NCBI RefSeq assembly: GCF_011393335.1
Contig: NZ_CP049865.1
Coordinates: 1,320,722 to 1,384,721, forward strand
Reading direction: 5' to 3'
From: Propioniciclava coleopterorum
GTDB lineage: Bacteria > Actinomycetota > Actinomycetes > Propionibacteriales > Propionibacteriaceae
Length of the DNA: 64,000 nucleotides
Position numbers and translations under genes: made by a program. Below are positions 15,527-25,300 of this stretch, piece by piece (the first letter of the stretch is position 1; each line of letters opens with the position of its first letter). The notes below the pieces were generated by a model. That model was not told the DNA's origin and ran no database searches. It saw only the letters and a program-made list of their open reading frames with translations.

Positions 15527-16978
15527 ATGGCCAAAGAAACCAGAACCAAGCCACGGTGGCTGATCCCGGCGGGGGTGTTCCTCATCGCAGGCGCCCTCGT
15601 CACGCTCGGGATCGCGTCGTTGCTGATGAGCATCATGGAGAAGAGGAACGAGGCGCAGACCCCGTACTTCCCCGTCGTCCAGCTCGACGAGAAGAGCTTC
15701 GACCCCGCCGACTGGGGCAAGAACTTCCCGCTGCAGTACGAGGGCTGGCTGGCCACCAAGGAGATGCCGGTCGAGGACCAGCAGCCGCAGACGCCGACCG
15801 CCACCGATCCGCGCACGATCGTCGCCAAGAGCAAGATCGAAGAGGATCCGCGCCTGGTCACCATGTGGCAGGGCTACGCCTTCGCGGTCGACTACCGCCA
15901 CCCGCGCGGCCACGCCTACATGCTGGAGGACCAGCGCTTCACCAAGCGCGTCACCTCCCCGCAGTTCAAGCAGCCCGGCGCCTGCCTCAACTGCCACGCC
16001 TCCACCGTCCCGATCATGGACGAGCTCGGCAACGGCGACCGCAAGGCCGGCTTCGACGTCATGAACAAGATGACGTACCAGGCCGCCACCGAGCTCGCCG
16101 AGCACCCGGTCGCCTGCATCGACTGCCACGACCCCAAGACGATGGCGCTGCGCGTGACGCGTCCCGCCTTCGAGGAAGGGATCAAGGAGTACAAGGCCGG
16201 CCAGGGCATCAAGGACTACGACGTCAACCGCGACGCCACCGCCCAGGAGATGCGCTCCTTCGTGTGCGCCCAGTGCCACGTCGAGTACTACTTCAAGGGC
16301 GAGGAGAAGACCCTCACCTTCCCGTGGGACAAGGGGCTGACCGCCGACGACGCGCTGGCCTACTACGACGAGGTGGGCTGGAGCGACTTCACCCACAAGC
16401 TCACCGGCGCGAAGGCCGTCAAGGCGCAGCACCCCGACTTCGAGACCTGGAGCCAGGGCGTTCACGCCAAGTCCGGTGTGACCTGTGCGGACTGCCACAT
16501 GCCCTACCAGCGCGAGGGAGCGGCGAAGGTCTCCGACCACCAGATCGCCAGCCCGATGCGCAGTGACGAGTCCATCAACGCGTCCTGCCTGACCTGCCAC
16601 AGCAACACCGAGCAGCAGATGCGCGATCGCGTCGAGGGCATCCACTCGACTTACGAGCAGACCAAGAACGTCGCGTTCGACGCCCTCACGGCGCTGATCT
16701 ACGACATCGAGGCCGCCCAGAAGAACGGCACGCCCGAGGCGCAGGTGGAGGCCGCGCGCGGCTTCCAGCGCAAGGCGCAGTTCTTCCTGGACTACGTGGT
16801 CAGCGAGAACAGCCGCGGCTTCCACGCCCCGGCCTACACCAACCGGTTGCTCAACGATGTGACCGACGCCTCGCGCCGCGGCCAGATGGCCCTGCGTGGC
16901 GTGGAGTACGAGCCGGCGGGCCCGCCGACTCCGGCTCCGATCGGGCAGCCGACCCTGGCTCCGGACAAGCGCAAGTAA
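15527..16978 (+). CDS. nrfA: Cytochrome c nitrite reductase catalytic subunit NrfA (CxxCH at haem 1)
   Basis: 483 residues from ATG 15527. An N-terminal signal anchor (LIPAGVFLIAGALVTLGIA) exports it. Five haem motifs: CLNCH near 153, CIDCH near 197, CAQCH near 247, CADCH near 320 and CLTCH near 354. Haem 1 of classical NrfA is CxxCK; here it is CxxCH, a known minority variant. Active-site context is kept: CHVEYYFKG after haem 3, TFPWDKG, and SDHQI after haem 4. It reduces nitrite to ammonium with six electrons from NrfH. The C-terminus has a Pro-rich tail. A strong hairpin follows. Confidence 0.94.
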   Translation: MAKETRTKPRWLIPAGVFLIAGALVTLGIASLLMSIMEKRNEAQTPYFPVVQLDEKSFDPADWGKNFPLQYEGWLATKEMPVEDQQPQTPTATDPRTIVAKSKIEEDPRLVTMWQGYAFAVDYRHPRGHAYMLEDQRFTKRVTSPQFKQPGACLNCHASTVPIMDELGNGDRKAGFDVMNKMTYQAATELAEHPVACIDCHDPKTMALRVTRPAFEEGIKEYKAGQGIKDYDVNRDATAQEMRSFVCAQCHVEYYFKGEEKTLTFPWDKGLTADDALAYYDEVGWSDFTHKLTGAKAVKAQHPDFETWSQGVHAKSGVTCADCHMPYQREGAAKVSDHQIASPMRSDESINASCLTCHSNTEQQMRDRVEGIHSTYEQTKNVAFDALTALIYDIEAAQKNGTPEAQVEAARGFQRKAQFFLDYVVSENSRGFHAPAYTNRLLNDVTDASRRGQMALRGVEYEPAGPPTPAPIGQPTLAPDKRK

Positions 16979-17000
16979 GCAGCTCTCGTTCGGTTTCGGG

Positions 17001-17033
17001 ACGGGGAGGGGGAAGGGTGATCCCCCTCCCCGT
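17001..17033 (+). terminator. Terminator of nrfHA
   Basis: ACGGGGAGGGGG pairs perfectly with CCCCCTCCCCGT around a 9-base loop, followed by TCTCAT. It begins 22 bases after the nrfA stop. Confidence 0.75.
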
Positions 17034-17057
17034 TCTCATGCCCTGGAATGTACCCGC

Positions 17058-17107
17058 GGGTATACCCCGACCATGCCCCCTCTACCCGAACCGTGCCCCC
17101 GGCGGAT
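17058..17107 (+). promoter_or_regulatory. Two-part upstream element of the ccs operon (copy 2 of 2)
   Basis: GGGTATACC at 17058-17066, extended on the left to TACCCGCGGGTA (a 12-base palindrome), and CCCCCGGCGGAT ending at 17107. The spacing between blocks is 43 bases, identical to the copy before nrfH. It lies about 80-125 bases upstream of the TPR gene. Confidence 0.55.
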
Positions 17108-17183
17108 TGTCTACGACACGCTGTAGCAGAGAGGCTGGAGAGCGTGGGAAGGACTATCACCCGGTCCCCCACGAGGAGTGAGC

Positions 17184-18227
17184 ATGAGACGCCCTGCGCG
17201 CCCTGACGACGACGGCACCTACGCCGACATGGACGCCTTCGCCGAGCCGGATCCGGCGCAGCCCGACGCGGACGCCCCCGCCGACCCGGAACCCGCACCC
17301 GCCGACCCGGAACCCGCACCGTCCGAGCACGCCGCGCCCGGGCGGGCCCCGTCCGCAGCCGAGCCCCAGGACCCCGAGGCTGACGCCCCCGAGATCGAGC
17401 CCGTCGTGACCGAGGACACCGACGGCCCGGCGGCCGGAACCGACACCGCCGACGCGACGGCGGAACCGGACGCCGAGCCGGACGCGCCGCAGCCCGCCTC
17501 CTCCGAACTCGGCGAGGACCCCGTGCCGCTGGGCGAGGACGACCCGCCCGCGCTGGTCCGGCGAGCGCCCCGCGCCGCCGCCGTGGAGAAGGGCGCCGGG
17601 CGCAAGGCCCCCAAGCTGCTGTTCCTCGCCATCGGCGTCGCGATCGGGCTGGGCGTGGCCTGGTCGGTCAACGGACTGGCCCCCGCCCCCACGGCCGCCG
17701 CCGGCATGCCCAGCAACCACCCCGACATCTCCGGGGCCACGGCGTCCCCCGCGCCGGCCGCGCTCGACGAGGCCAAGGTCGCCGAATGGACGAAGCAGGC
17801 CGAGGCCAACCCCGCCGACCCCGCACCGCTGCGCGCGCTGGCCGACGAGTACGGGCGCGTGAAGGACTTCGGTGAGGCCGCCGTCTGGCTGCGCAAGCTG
17901 CTCGATCTCAACCCGGCCGACACCGACCAGCGGCTCATCCTCGGGGTGGCGCTGTACAACGACAACCAGCTCGAGGCCGCCGAGGCCGAGTGGCTGACCG
18001 TCGCCGAGCAGATCCCCACCAGCCCCGACCCCTGGTACAACCTGGGCTTCCTGTACCTCAGCCAGGACCCGCCGAACGACGCCAAGGCCGAGGCCGCCTG
18101 GAACAAGGTCCTCGAGCTGGCGCCCAACACCGAACTGGCGGCCGCCGTCACCCGACACCTGCAGAGCCTCAACACGCAGCTCCCGGTGAACGTGACCCCG
18201 GCCCCGTCACCGACTCCGAGCAAGTGA
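17184..18227 (+). CDS. TPR protein of the cytochrome c maturation cluster (NrfG/CcmI-like role)
   Basis: 347 residues from ATG 17184, preferred over GTG 17178 because GAGGAG is five bases upstream of the ATG. A long acidic Pro/Ala/Asp/Glu-rich segment (residues 1-125) precedes one membrane helix (LLFLAIGVAIGLGVAWSV). An extracytoplasmic TPR region follows (ANPADPAPLRALADEYG, FGEAAVWLRKLLDLNP, SPDPWYNLGFLYLSQDPP). Its position between nrfHA and resB suggests it holds apocytochrome for haem attachment, as NrfG and CcmI do; that is inference. It ends ten bases before resB. Confidence 0.75.
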   Translation: MRRPARPDDDGTYADMDAFAEPDPAQPDADAPADPEPAPADPEPAPSEHAAPGRAPSAAEPQDPEADAPEIEPVVTEDTDGPAAGTDTADATAEPDAEPDAPQPASSELGEDPVPLGEDDPPALVRRAPRAAAVEKGAGRKAPKLLFLAIGVAIGLGVAWSVNGLAPAPTAAAGMPSNHPDISGATASPAPAALDEAKVAEWTKQAEANPADPAPLRALADEYGRVKDFGEAAVWLRKLLDLNPADTDQRLILGVALYNDNQLEAAEAEWLTVAEQIPTSPDPWYNLGFLYLSQDPPNDAKAEAAWNKVLELAPNTELAAAVTRHLQSLNTQLPVNVTPAPSPTPSK

Positions 18228-18237
18228 GGACGCCGGC

Positions 18238-19673
18238 ATGAGCATCGAGACCCGACCCACCGTCGACCACGGCGCCGAGGCGCCCGAGGAGCACCACGAC
18301 CTGTCCGTGGGCGAACTGTTCCGGCGGCTGTACGCCCTGTTCTACAACAAGCGGTTCGGCCTGCTGCTGATCCTCGCCATGGCCGTCCTCACGCTCGTCG
18401 GCGTCCTGTTCCCGCAGGCGCCCGGCGAGGTGCTGGCCGATCCCGAGTCCAGCGCCCAGTGGCTCGCGGGCCAGGAGGGCCGCTACGGCAACTGGACCGG
18501 CGTGCTGGCCGCGGTGGGGATCTTCGGGGTGTTCTCGGCGATCCCCTTCAAGGTCGTCACGATCCTGCTGGCGCTGAGCATCATCGCGTGCACGACGCAT
18601 CGGCTGCCGCTGCTCTACAACCAGGCGATGAAGCCGCGCGTCCGCGTCCGGCCGACCTTCTTCGACCACGCCCGCGTCCGCGCCACCGCCGTCGTGAAGG
18701 GCGACGAGGCCGCCGCCGCGGAGGCCGTCCGGCAGCGGCTGCTCAAGGAGCGCTACCGCGTGACCACCGGCGAGGACGGCGTCCCGCTGTACGCCGACCG
18801 GAACCGGTTCGCGCCGTTCGGCACCGTGGTCGCCCACGCGGCGTTCGTGGTGATCCTCGCCGGGGTGTTCATCACCTCCACGTTCGGCTTCCGGGTCGAC
18901 GACCTGTCCGTGCCGATCGGGACGCGCGTCGAGGTCGGCCGCGACACCGGCCTGGCGGTCGAGGCCACCTCCTTCAAGGACTCCTACAACCCGGACGGCT
19001 CGCCCAACGACTACGTCTCCGACCTGGTCCTGTTCCACGACGGCCAGCAGGTCGCGTCCCAGACCGTCCGGGTCAACGCGCCGCTGAACTGGAACGGCTG
19101 GTCGCTCAACCAGGCGTCCTTCGGCATCGCGGCCGACCTCAAGGTCAGCGCCGCCGACGGCAGCGTCGTGTTCGATCAGTCGATCCCGCTGGTGTACCAG
19201 ACCCAGGACCGCCAGTACGCCTACGGCCGCATCGACCTGCCCGAGCAGCAGCTCCAGATCTACCTGATCACGCCCGCGTCGGGGAAGGTCGTCGACGACA
19301 TCCCGGCCGGCAAGGCCCAGATCGAGGTCTACCCGTTCGGCGCCGAGAAGCCGTCGTTCCAGACCATCCTGACCCCCGGCGAGGCCGTCACCGGCGCCGA
19401 CCACTCCTGGACGTTCGCCCGCGAGCGTCAGTACACCGGCCTGATGCTGAGCCGCGACCCGGGCGCCGTCTGGGTCTGGGTCGGCAGCGCGATGCTCGCC
19501 ATCGGCACCTGCTGGACCATGTTCCTGCGCCACAAGCGGATCTGGGTCCGGCTCGAGCCCGTCAAGGGGGCACGCGCGTGTCCCTCGCCTCGCCCGACCG
19601 TCACGACGTGACGTTCGAGCGCTCCGTCCACCGCCTGGTCGCCACCCTCGGCGGCAACGAATCGAAGAGGTAG
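18238..19673 (+). CDS. resB: Cytochrome c biogenesis protein ResB (apparent frameshift near 3' end)
   Basis: ATG 18238. Membrane helices near residues 40-60, 82-105 and 200-220, plus one close to the C-terminus, surround a large extracytoplasmic domain (FRVDDLSVPIGTRVEV through YTGLMLSRDPG). This is the ResB/Ccs1 layout for system II haem delivery. As written, the frame ends at 19611 in CPSPRPTVTT. Adding one G to the G5 run near 19569 gives GTRVSLASPDRHDVTFERS to a stop at 19673. That restores the family's usual tail and about 478 residues. It works with CcsB to move haem outward and keep it reduced. Confidence 0.87.
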
Positions 19674-19679
19674 TCACCC

Positions 19680-20612
19680 ATGCTCGAGCTGTCCCGCGCC
19701 CTGCTGATGGGCGCCACCGGCCTGGTGATCGTGTCCCTGATCATCAACGTCGTCGTCGTGGCGACCCGCCACCGCAAGCCCGTCTCCAAGGCGGCGCGCA
19801 AGCCCGTCGCCGTCGGACGCGGCGCGTCCCATCCGGTCTCCCCGCTCAGCCCGGCCGAGTTCGACGAGAACCCGAACCCGGCCGTCGCCCCGGCGCCGCA
19901 GCGCGGGGTGGCCTGGTTCAGCGACCGGTCCGTCGAGGTGGCGCTGCTCGCCATGACCGTGGCGCTGATCCTGCGCAGCGTCGTCACCGGGCACGCCCCG
20001 TTCTCCAACCAGTACGAGTTCGCCTGCGCCTTCGGCTGGGGCATCACGGCCGCCTACGTATACTTCGAGCGGAAGTACCGCGTCCGGACGCTGTCACTGG
20101 TCGTGCTGCCGCTCGTCGTCACCGCGATGCTCTACGCGTTCGCGCAGGGCTCGGAGGCCGCGCCGCTCATGCCCGCGCTGCAGAACCGGCTGCTGCTGAC
20201 GCTGCACGTCATCACCGCGGTCATCGCCTACGGCGCCGCGGCGGTGTCCTCGGCGGCCGCCATCCTCTACCTGCTGCGTCCGCGGCTGACGAAGATCAAG
20301 GGCCTGCCCAGCGCCGACCTGCTCGACGAGATCGGCTACCGCGGCATCGTCATCTGCTTCCCGATGCTGACGATCATGATCATCCTCGGCGCGATCTGGG
20401 CCGACATCGCCTGGGGCCGCTACTGGTCGTGGGACCCCAAGGAGACGGCCGCGCTGGTCACCTGGCTGATCTACGGCGCCTACCTGCACGCGCGCGTCGT
20501 CCGCGACTGGCGCGGCAACAAGGCCGCCTGGCTGCTCATCCTCGGCTTCGCCGCGGTGGTGTTCACCTTCCTGGGTAACCACTTCTTCGGCGGCCTGCAC
20601 AGCTACGCCTGA
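19680..20612 (+). CDS. ccsB: Cytochrome c biogenesis protein CcsB/CcsA (haem handling)
   Basis: 310 residues from ATG 19680. Eight or so membrane helices and the haem-handling WWD-type signature WGRYWSWDPKETAALVTWLIY near residues 243-263. Conserved histidines occur in LLTLHVITAV and GNHFFGGLHSY. With ResB it forms the system II synthase that attaches haem to CxxCH motifs outside the membrane. Its presence beside nrfHA fits the nine haems that pair requires. It lies seven bases after the repaired resB stop. Confidence 0.92.
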   Translation: MLELSRALLMGATGLVIVSLIINVVVVATRHRKPVSKAARKPVAVGRGASHPVSPLSPAEFDENPNPAVAPAPQRGVAWFSDRSVEVALLAMTVALILRSVVTGHAPFSNQYEFACAFGWGITAAYVYFERKYRVRTLSLVVLPLVVTAMLYAFAQGSEAAPLMPALQNRLLLTLHVITAVIAYGAAAVSSAAAILYLLRPRLTKIKGLPSADLLDEIGYRGIVICFPMLTIMIILGAIWADIAWGRYWSWDPKETAALVTWLIYGAYLHARVVRDWRGNKAAWLLILGFAAVVFTFLGNHFFGGLHSYA

Positions 20613-20624
20613 TCGGGGATCGGT

Positions 20625-21233
20625 ATGAGCGCTCCCACGGCCCCGCGCCCGCAGGTCACCGTCGAGAACCCCGCCGGCACGCGCGGGCGGACCCTGCTGG
20701 TCATCGCCGTCGTCGCCGCCATCGTGCTGGGCGGCGGCTGGTGGATGACCCGCCCGGTGATGACCGGCGGCGCCGAGGGCAACTACGCCGGCGTCCAGGT
20801 GGACGGCGCCGCCACCGCGCCCCGGGTGGGCACGATGGCGCCCGACTTCACCGCCACGACGACCGACGGCCGCACGATCACCCTGTCGCAGCTGCGCGGC
20901 CGGCCGGTGTGGCTGAACTTCGGCGCCACGTGGTGCGCCCCGTGCCGCGTCGAGGCGCCCGACATCCAGGCCGCGCACGCGGCGCAGGAGCAGGGCGTCC
21001 AGATCATCGCGGTGTACCTGGGCGAGGACCGGACGGCCATCGAGCCGTTCGCCTCCTCGCTCGGCCTGACCTACGACCACGTGCCGGACCCGAAGAAGGC
21101 CCTGGCGTCCGCCTGGGGCGTCAGCGGGATCCCGGTGCACTGGTTCATCGACTCCGACGGCATCATCCGGTCCACCCAGGTCGGCATCCTGGGCCCGGGC
21201 CGGATCACCGAACTGCTGGCGCAGGTCGGCTGA
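20625..21233 (+). CDS. Membrane-anchored thioredoxin-like protein, TlpA/ResA family
   Basis: 202 residues from ATG 20625. One N-terminal anchor (LLVIAVVAAIVLGGGWW) and a thioredoxin fold with WCAPC in FGATWCAPCRVEAPD, then GIPVHWFIDSDG with the cis-Pro. ResA-type proteins reduce the disulfide in apocytochrome CxxCH motifs before haem is attached. It is the last gene of the maturation operon, 12 bases after ccsB, and is followed by a strong terminator. Confidence 0.88.
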   Translation: MSAPTAPRPQVTVENPAGTRGRTLLVIAVVAAIVLGGGWWMTRPVMTGGAEGNYAGVQVDGAATAPRVGTMAPDFTATTTDGRTITLSQLRGRPVWLNFGATWCAPCRVEAPDIQAAHAAQEQGVQIIAVYLGEDRTAIEPFASSLGLTYDHVPDPKKALASAWGVSGIPVHWFIDSDGIIRSTQVGILGPGRITELLAQVG

Positions 21234-21270
21234 CCACCGACCCCGTCGGCCTCGGGTCCACCGACCCGAC

Positions 21271-21305
21271 GACGCCCGCCTCCCCTGCTCCGGGAGGCGG
21301 GCGTC
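21271..21305. terminator. Bidirectional terminator between ccs operon and MerR gene
   Basis: GACGCCCGCCTCCC pairs with GGGAGGCGGGCGTC, a perfect 14-base stem with a 7-base loop. It lies between the convergent thioredoxin gene (ends 21233) and merR-type gene (ends 21319). Confidence 0.8.
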
Positions 21306-21318
21306 GACGCGTTGCACG

Positions 21319-22140
21319 TCAGCGGTGCACCGGCACGCACACGTCGGTGAGGTAGTCGGCCGGGGCCGCCTGCGACGGGTCGTTCAGGTACAGGTTGAAC
21401 ACGTGGCTGGCGGGGTCGTCGGCCGTCCAGGCCGGGCGCAGGCCGTGCTCGGTCATGAAGGCGGCGATGCTGCCGTGCCCCTGCGGGATCGCCTCCGCGT
21501 AGGGGCCCTGGACGCGCGCGACGACGACGTCCCGGGCGGGAACGTCGAGGCCGACGAGCGGGGCGGCCACGGCGGTCCCGGGCGCGACCTCGACGAACGC
21601 GGACTCCTCCACGTCGGACTCCTTGTACTCCTGGTCGTGCTCGATGCAGCCGCCCGTCCCGGTGGGCGCGATGCCCTGGGCCTGCAGGGCGGGCATGAGC
21701 GCGTCCCAGAGGACGCCCTCGGCCTGGTAGGACGGGATGACGCTGCGGTAGGTGGCCAGGCGCGTGGCGGGCAGCGACTTCAGGGTGACGTCGATGGTGG
21801 ACATGGTGGTCTCCTTCAGGTGGTCCAGCAGGGAATCGATGAGGTGGAGGCGCTGCGTGGCGGCGGCGGCCTCGTCCACGAGCACGGCGCGCTGCAACAG
21901 CAGCGACCGCTCGAACGTGGGGGTGCCGCGGGCCGCGAGCAGGGCCCCGATGGCGGAGACGCCCAGGCCGACGTCGCGGAGGTTGCGCAGGTCGACGGCG
22001 TCGGTCACCTGGGACGGGGCGTAGCGCCGGTAGCCGGACGCCGCGTCCACCGACGCCGGCGCCAGGACGCCGTGCTCGTCGTAGTGCCGCAGCATCCGCA
22101 CGCTGATCCGCGTCCGGGCGGAGAACTCCCCGATCGTCAT
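21319..22140 (-). CDS. MerR family regulator with GyrI-like effector domain
   Basis: 273 residues from ATG 22140. The N-terminal MerR winged helix-turn-helix reads MTIGEFSARTRISVRMLRHYDEHG, then YRRYAPSQV and a coiled-coil dimer helix to about residue 110. The C-terminal half (VTLKSLPATRLATYRSV through YLTDVCVPV) is the GyrI-like/BmrR small-molecule binding domain. Its own promoter has the wide 19-base spacer typical of MerR targets, so it likely activates its own expression on ligand binding. The ligand is unknown, possibly a lipophilic drug. Confidence 0.86.
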   Translation of the reverse strand: MTIGEFSARTRISVRMLRHYDEHGVLAPASVDAASGYRRYAPSQVTDAVDLRNLRDVGLGVSAIGALLAARGTPTFERSLLLQRAVLVDEAAAATQRLHLIDSLLDHLKETTMSTIDVTLKSLPATRLATYRSVIPSYQAEGVLWDALMPALQAQGIAPTGTGGCIEHDQEYKESDVEESAFVEVAPGTAVAAPLVGLDVPARDVVVARVQGPYAEAIPQGHGSIAAFMTEHGLRPAWTADDPASHVFNLYLNDPSQAAPADYLTDVCVPVHR

Positions 22141-22181
22141 CTGCGCCCCGCGGGGGCCTGTGGGTCATCGGTCATGGCACG

Positions 22182-22212
22182 ACCCTGCCCCCTCCCACCG
22201 TGTGAGGGTCAA
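22182..22212 (-). promoter_or_regulatory. MerR-type promoter with 19-base spacer
   Basis: On the minus strand TTGACC (22212-22207) and CAGGGT (22187-22182) are 19 bases apart. The spacer contains the dyad CCCTC/GAGGG-like CTCACACGGTGGGAG. Over-long spacers with a central dyad are the hallmark of MerR-activated promoters. Confidence 0.6.
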
Positions 22213-22395
22213 CCCCCGACGACGATCAGTTCTCCCGGGGCCGGAGGCGGACCGTCGGGGGTGGTCGGCGCCCGTCCCCCGGGGGTGACCCAGGCCGTGA
22301 CGGGCGCGTGTCGGTCGCGGCGCGACTGCGGGCGATGGCTACCGTCAGGCGTGCTGGGGCAGTTCCCAGTCGTGACGAAGAGGTACGACCGACCC

Positions 22396-24512
22396 ATGCA
22401 GCCCGCTTCCCCTCGAACGCTGCCGACCGCTCCGATCCCCGCGCCGCAGAAGCGCCTGCCGGACGCGGCGATCACCATGCGTCCGGGCCACCGTCCCGAA
22501 CTGCAGGGGCTGCGCGCCGTCGCGATCGGGATGGTCGTCGTCTACCACGTCTTCCTCGACCGGGTCAGCGGAGGGGTGGACGTCTTCCTCCTCATCTCCG
22601 CTTTCCTGCTCACCGGCTCGTTCGCGGCGAAGCTCGAGTCGGGTGCGCCGCTGCGGATCGGGCGCTACTGGATCAAGGCCTTCAAGCGCCTGCTGCCGCC
22701 GGCCGTCGTCACGATCGCGGGCGTCCTGCTCCTGACCTACCTGTTCTTCCCCGCCTACCGCTGGCGGGAGATCCTGAACCAGGCGATCGCGTCCACCCTG
22801 TACACCGAGAACTGGCACCTCGCCGCCGCCGCGATCGACTACTACGCGGCCGATCGCTCCCTGGCCAGCCCCCTGCAGCACTTCTGGTCGCTGTCGATCC
22901 AGGGTCAGGTCTTCGTCGTGTGGCCGCTGCTGTTCCTGGGCGCCCGCTGGCTGATCCGCCGATACGGCTGGGAGACGCGGCGCACGCTCGCCGTCCTGTT
23001 CGGCGCCGTCTTCGTCGCGTCCCTGGGCTGGTCCATCCGGGAGACGGCCACCGTCCAGGCGCACGCCTACTTCAGCAGCTTCACCCGCCTGTGGGAGTTC
23101 GCCCTCGGCTCGCAGCTCGCCATCGGGCTGCCCCTGCTGGAGCGGGCGTACGGCTTCGGCCCTGGCCTGCCCGGACGCCGCGGGCCCGTGCGCGCGGCGC
23201 GGGTGGTCGCCGGCTGGGTGGGTCTGGTCGGCATGCTGAGCTGCGGGCTGCTCGTCACGGTGGAGGGCTCCTTCCCCGGGTGGATCGCGCTGTGGCCGCT
23301 GCTGTCGGCCTGCCTGATCATCGCCGCCGGCCACACGGGCAGCCGCTGGGGGTGGACCACCTCCTCGCGGGGCGTCCCCTCAGCAAGCTCGGCGACATGT
23401 CCTACGGCGTCTACCTGGTGCACTGGCCCCTGCTCATCACCCTGCTGGTCGTGCAGGACGCCAGCCGCGCCGGGGCCATCGAGGGACTGATCCTGATCGC
23501 ACTGTCGGTGCGCGCCGGGTCGCTGCTGACCCGCTACGTCGACGCGCCGATCCGCTTCTCCCGCAGTCTGGCGCTGCTCCCCGGCCGGGCGGTCCTGGTG
23601 ATCGCGCTGGCCGTCGCGGTGGGGGTCACGCCGTCGCTCCTGATCCAGTCCGCGCTGGACCGACAGACCGCCCGGATCCTCGCCGGCGCCGCCCTCAACA
23701 ACCCCGGCGCGGCGGTGCTGCTCGGGTCCTCCTCCGGTCCGCAGGACCCGGACGCGCCGCCCATCCCGCTGCCCGAGGACATCAAGTGGGACTGGGGCAA
23801 CATCGACGACCTGTCGTGCAAGGGGCCCTACAAGCCGACCGACCCCAGCCTGGCGGCGGCCTGCCGGCAGACGGCCACGGGGGAACCGGGCAAGGTGATC
23901 GTGGCGGTGGGCAACTCCCGCACGCAGCAGATGATCGGGTCCTACCTGCCGCTCGCCGAGGCCAACGGCTACACGATCGTGTCGATCATCAAGTCGGGCT
24001 GCCCGCTGGACACCACCACCACGTGGGAGGGCTGCCTGGACTGGAACGTCGAACTGCGGGACTACCTCGTGGCGTTGCACCCGGCGGCCGTCGTCACCAA
24101 CACCACCCAGATCGACCCGGGGCAGCGCGAGAAGCGCACCCCCGGCGTCGAGGGCCTCATCGGCGACCTGACGGGCGCCGGCATCGCCGTGATCGGGTTC
24201 CGGGACGCCCCCCGCCTGCCCTGGGATCCACCCGCCTGCCTGCACGAGCGGAGCGAGGAGCAGTGCACGGTCCCGACGCGGGGCATGTTCGGGGAGGCCG
24301 AACTCAACCGCGGGCTGGCGAGCTCGGTCCGCGGCTCGGGAGCGTTCCACCCCATCGACCTGACCGACTACTTCTGCCCCGGCGGCGAGTGCGTGCCCAT
24401 CATCGGCAACGTCCACGTCTACATGGACGCCGTCCATCCCACGCGCACGTACGTCCGCACGATCGCCCCCGAGGTCGACCGCCAGCTCTCCTCCTCCGGC
24501 TGGCGCTGGTAG
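22396..24512 (+). CDS. Membrane acyltransferase (acyltransferase-3, OafA-like) with SGNH domain; apparent frameshift
   Basis: ATG 22396 is used; an in-frame GTG at 22351 behind TACCGT is possible. The N-terminal half has HRPELQGLRAVAIGMVVVYH, the acyltransferase-3 start with its H and R residues, and around ten membrane helices. At about 23350 the frame breaks; one G added to the G5 run gives RWGVDHLLAGRPLSKLGDMSYG and continues. The C-terminal 250 residues form an extracytoplasmic SGNH-hydrolase-like domain (VAVGNSRTQQM, VYMDAVHPTRTY with D-x-x-H). Such proteins O-acylate cell-surface polysaccharides. The repaired length is about 705 residues. Confidence 0.83.
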
Positions 24513-24541
24513 GACGCCCGCGGCTGAGGGATGCTGGAGCG

Positions 24542-25300
24542 GTGAACATCGACCTCCACGCCGACCTGGGTGAGTCGTTCGGAGCCTGGACGATGGGCGC
24601 CGACGCCGACCTGCTGGACGTCGTCACCTCCGCGAACGTCGCCTGCGGCTTCCACGCCGGTGACCCGCTGACCATGCGCCGCACCGCCGCGGCCGCCGCC
24701 GCCCGCGGCGTCACGGTCGGGGCCCATCCCGCCTACCGCGACCTGGCCGGCTTCGGCCGCCGCTTCCTCGACGTCGCGCCGGACGAACTGGCCGCCGACG
24801 TCCTCTACCAGCTGGGTGCCCTCGAGGCCGCCTGCCGGGCGGCGGGCACCCGCGTCGCCTACGTGAAGCCACACGGCGCCCTCTACAACGCGATCGTCCA
24901 CCACGAGGCGCAGGCGCGGGCCGTCGTGGAGGCGGTCGCCGCCTTCGACCCGACGCTGCCCGTGCTGGGCCTGCCCGGCTCGGCGGTGCTGCGCGAGGCC
25001 GAGCGCGCCGGACTGCGGCCGGTCATCGAGGCGTTCGCGGACCGCGCGTACACCCCCGCGGGCACGCTGGTGTCGCGCCGGGAGCCCGGGGCCGTCGTGC
25101 ACGACGAGGCCGAGGTCGTCGCCCGGGCCGTCCGGTTCGCGACCGAGGGCACCGTCGTCGCGCAGGACGGATCGGTCGTCCGGGTCGACCCCGCCTCGCT
25201 GTGCGTCCACGGCGACACGCCCGGGGCGGCCCGGCTCGCGGCCGCCGTCCGCGACGCCCTCGCCGCGGCGGGCGTCACCGTCGCCCCCTTCGCGCCGTGA
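24542..25300 (+). CDS. pxpA: 5-oxoprolinase subunit PxpA (LamB/YcsF family)
   Basis: 252 residues from GTG 24542, with GATGCT six bases upstream. Motifs [52 protein letters not shown] and [10 protein letters not shown] are all characteristic. With PxpB and PxpC it cleaves 5-oxoproline (pyroglutamate) to glutamate using ATP. The stop codon overlaps the next start as GTGA, so PxpA and PxpBC are translationally coupled. Confidence 0.92.
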   Translation: MNIDLHADLGESFGAWTMGADADLLDVVTSANVACGFHAGDPLTMRRTAAAAAARGVTVGAHPAYRDLAGFGRRFLDVAPDELAADVLYQLGALEAACRAAGTRVAYVKPHGALYNAIVHHEAQARAVVEAVAAFDPTLPVLGLPGSAVLREAERAGLRPVIEAFADRAYTPAGTLVSRREPGAVVHDEAEVVARAVRFATEGTVVAQDGSVVRVDPASLCVHGDTPGAARLAAAVRDALAAAGVTVAPFAP

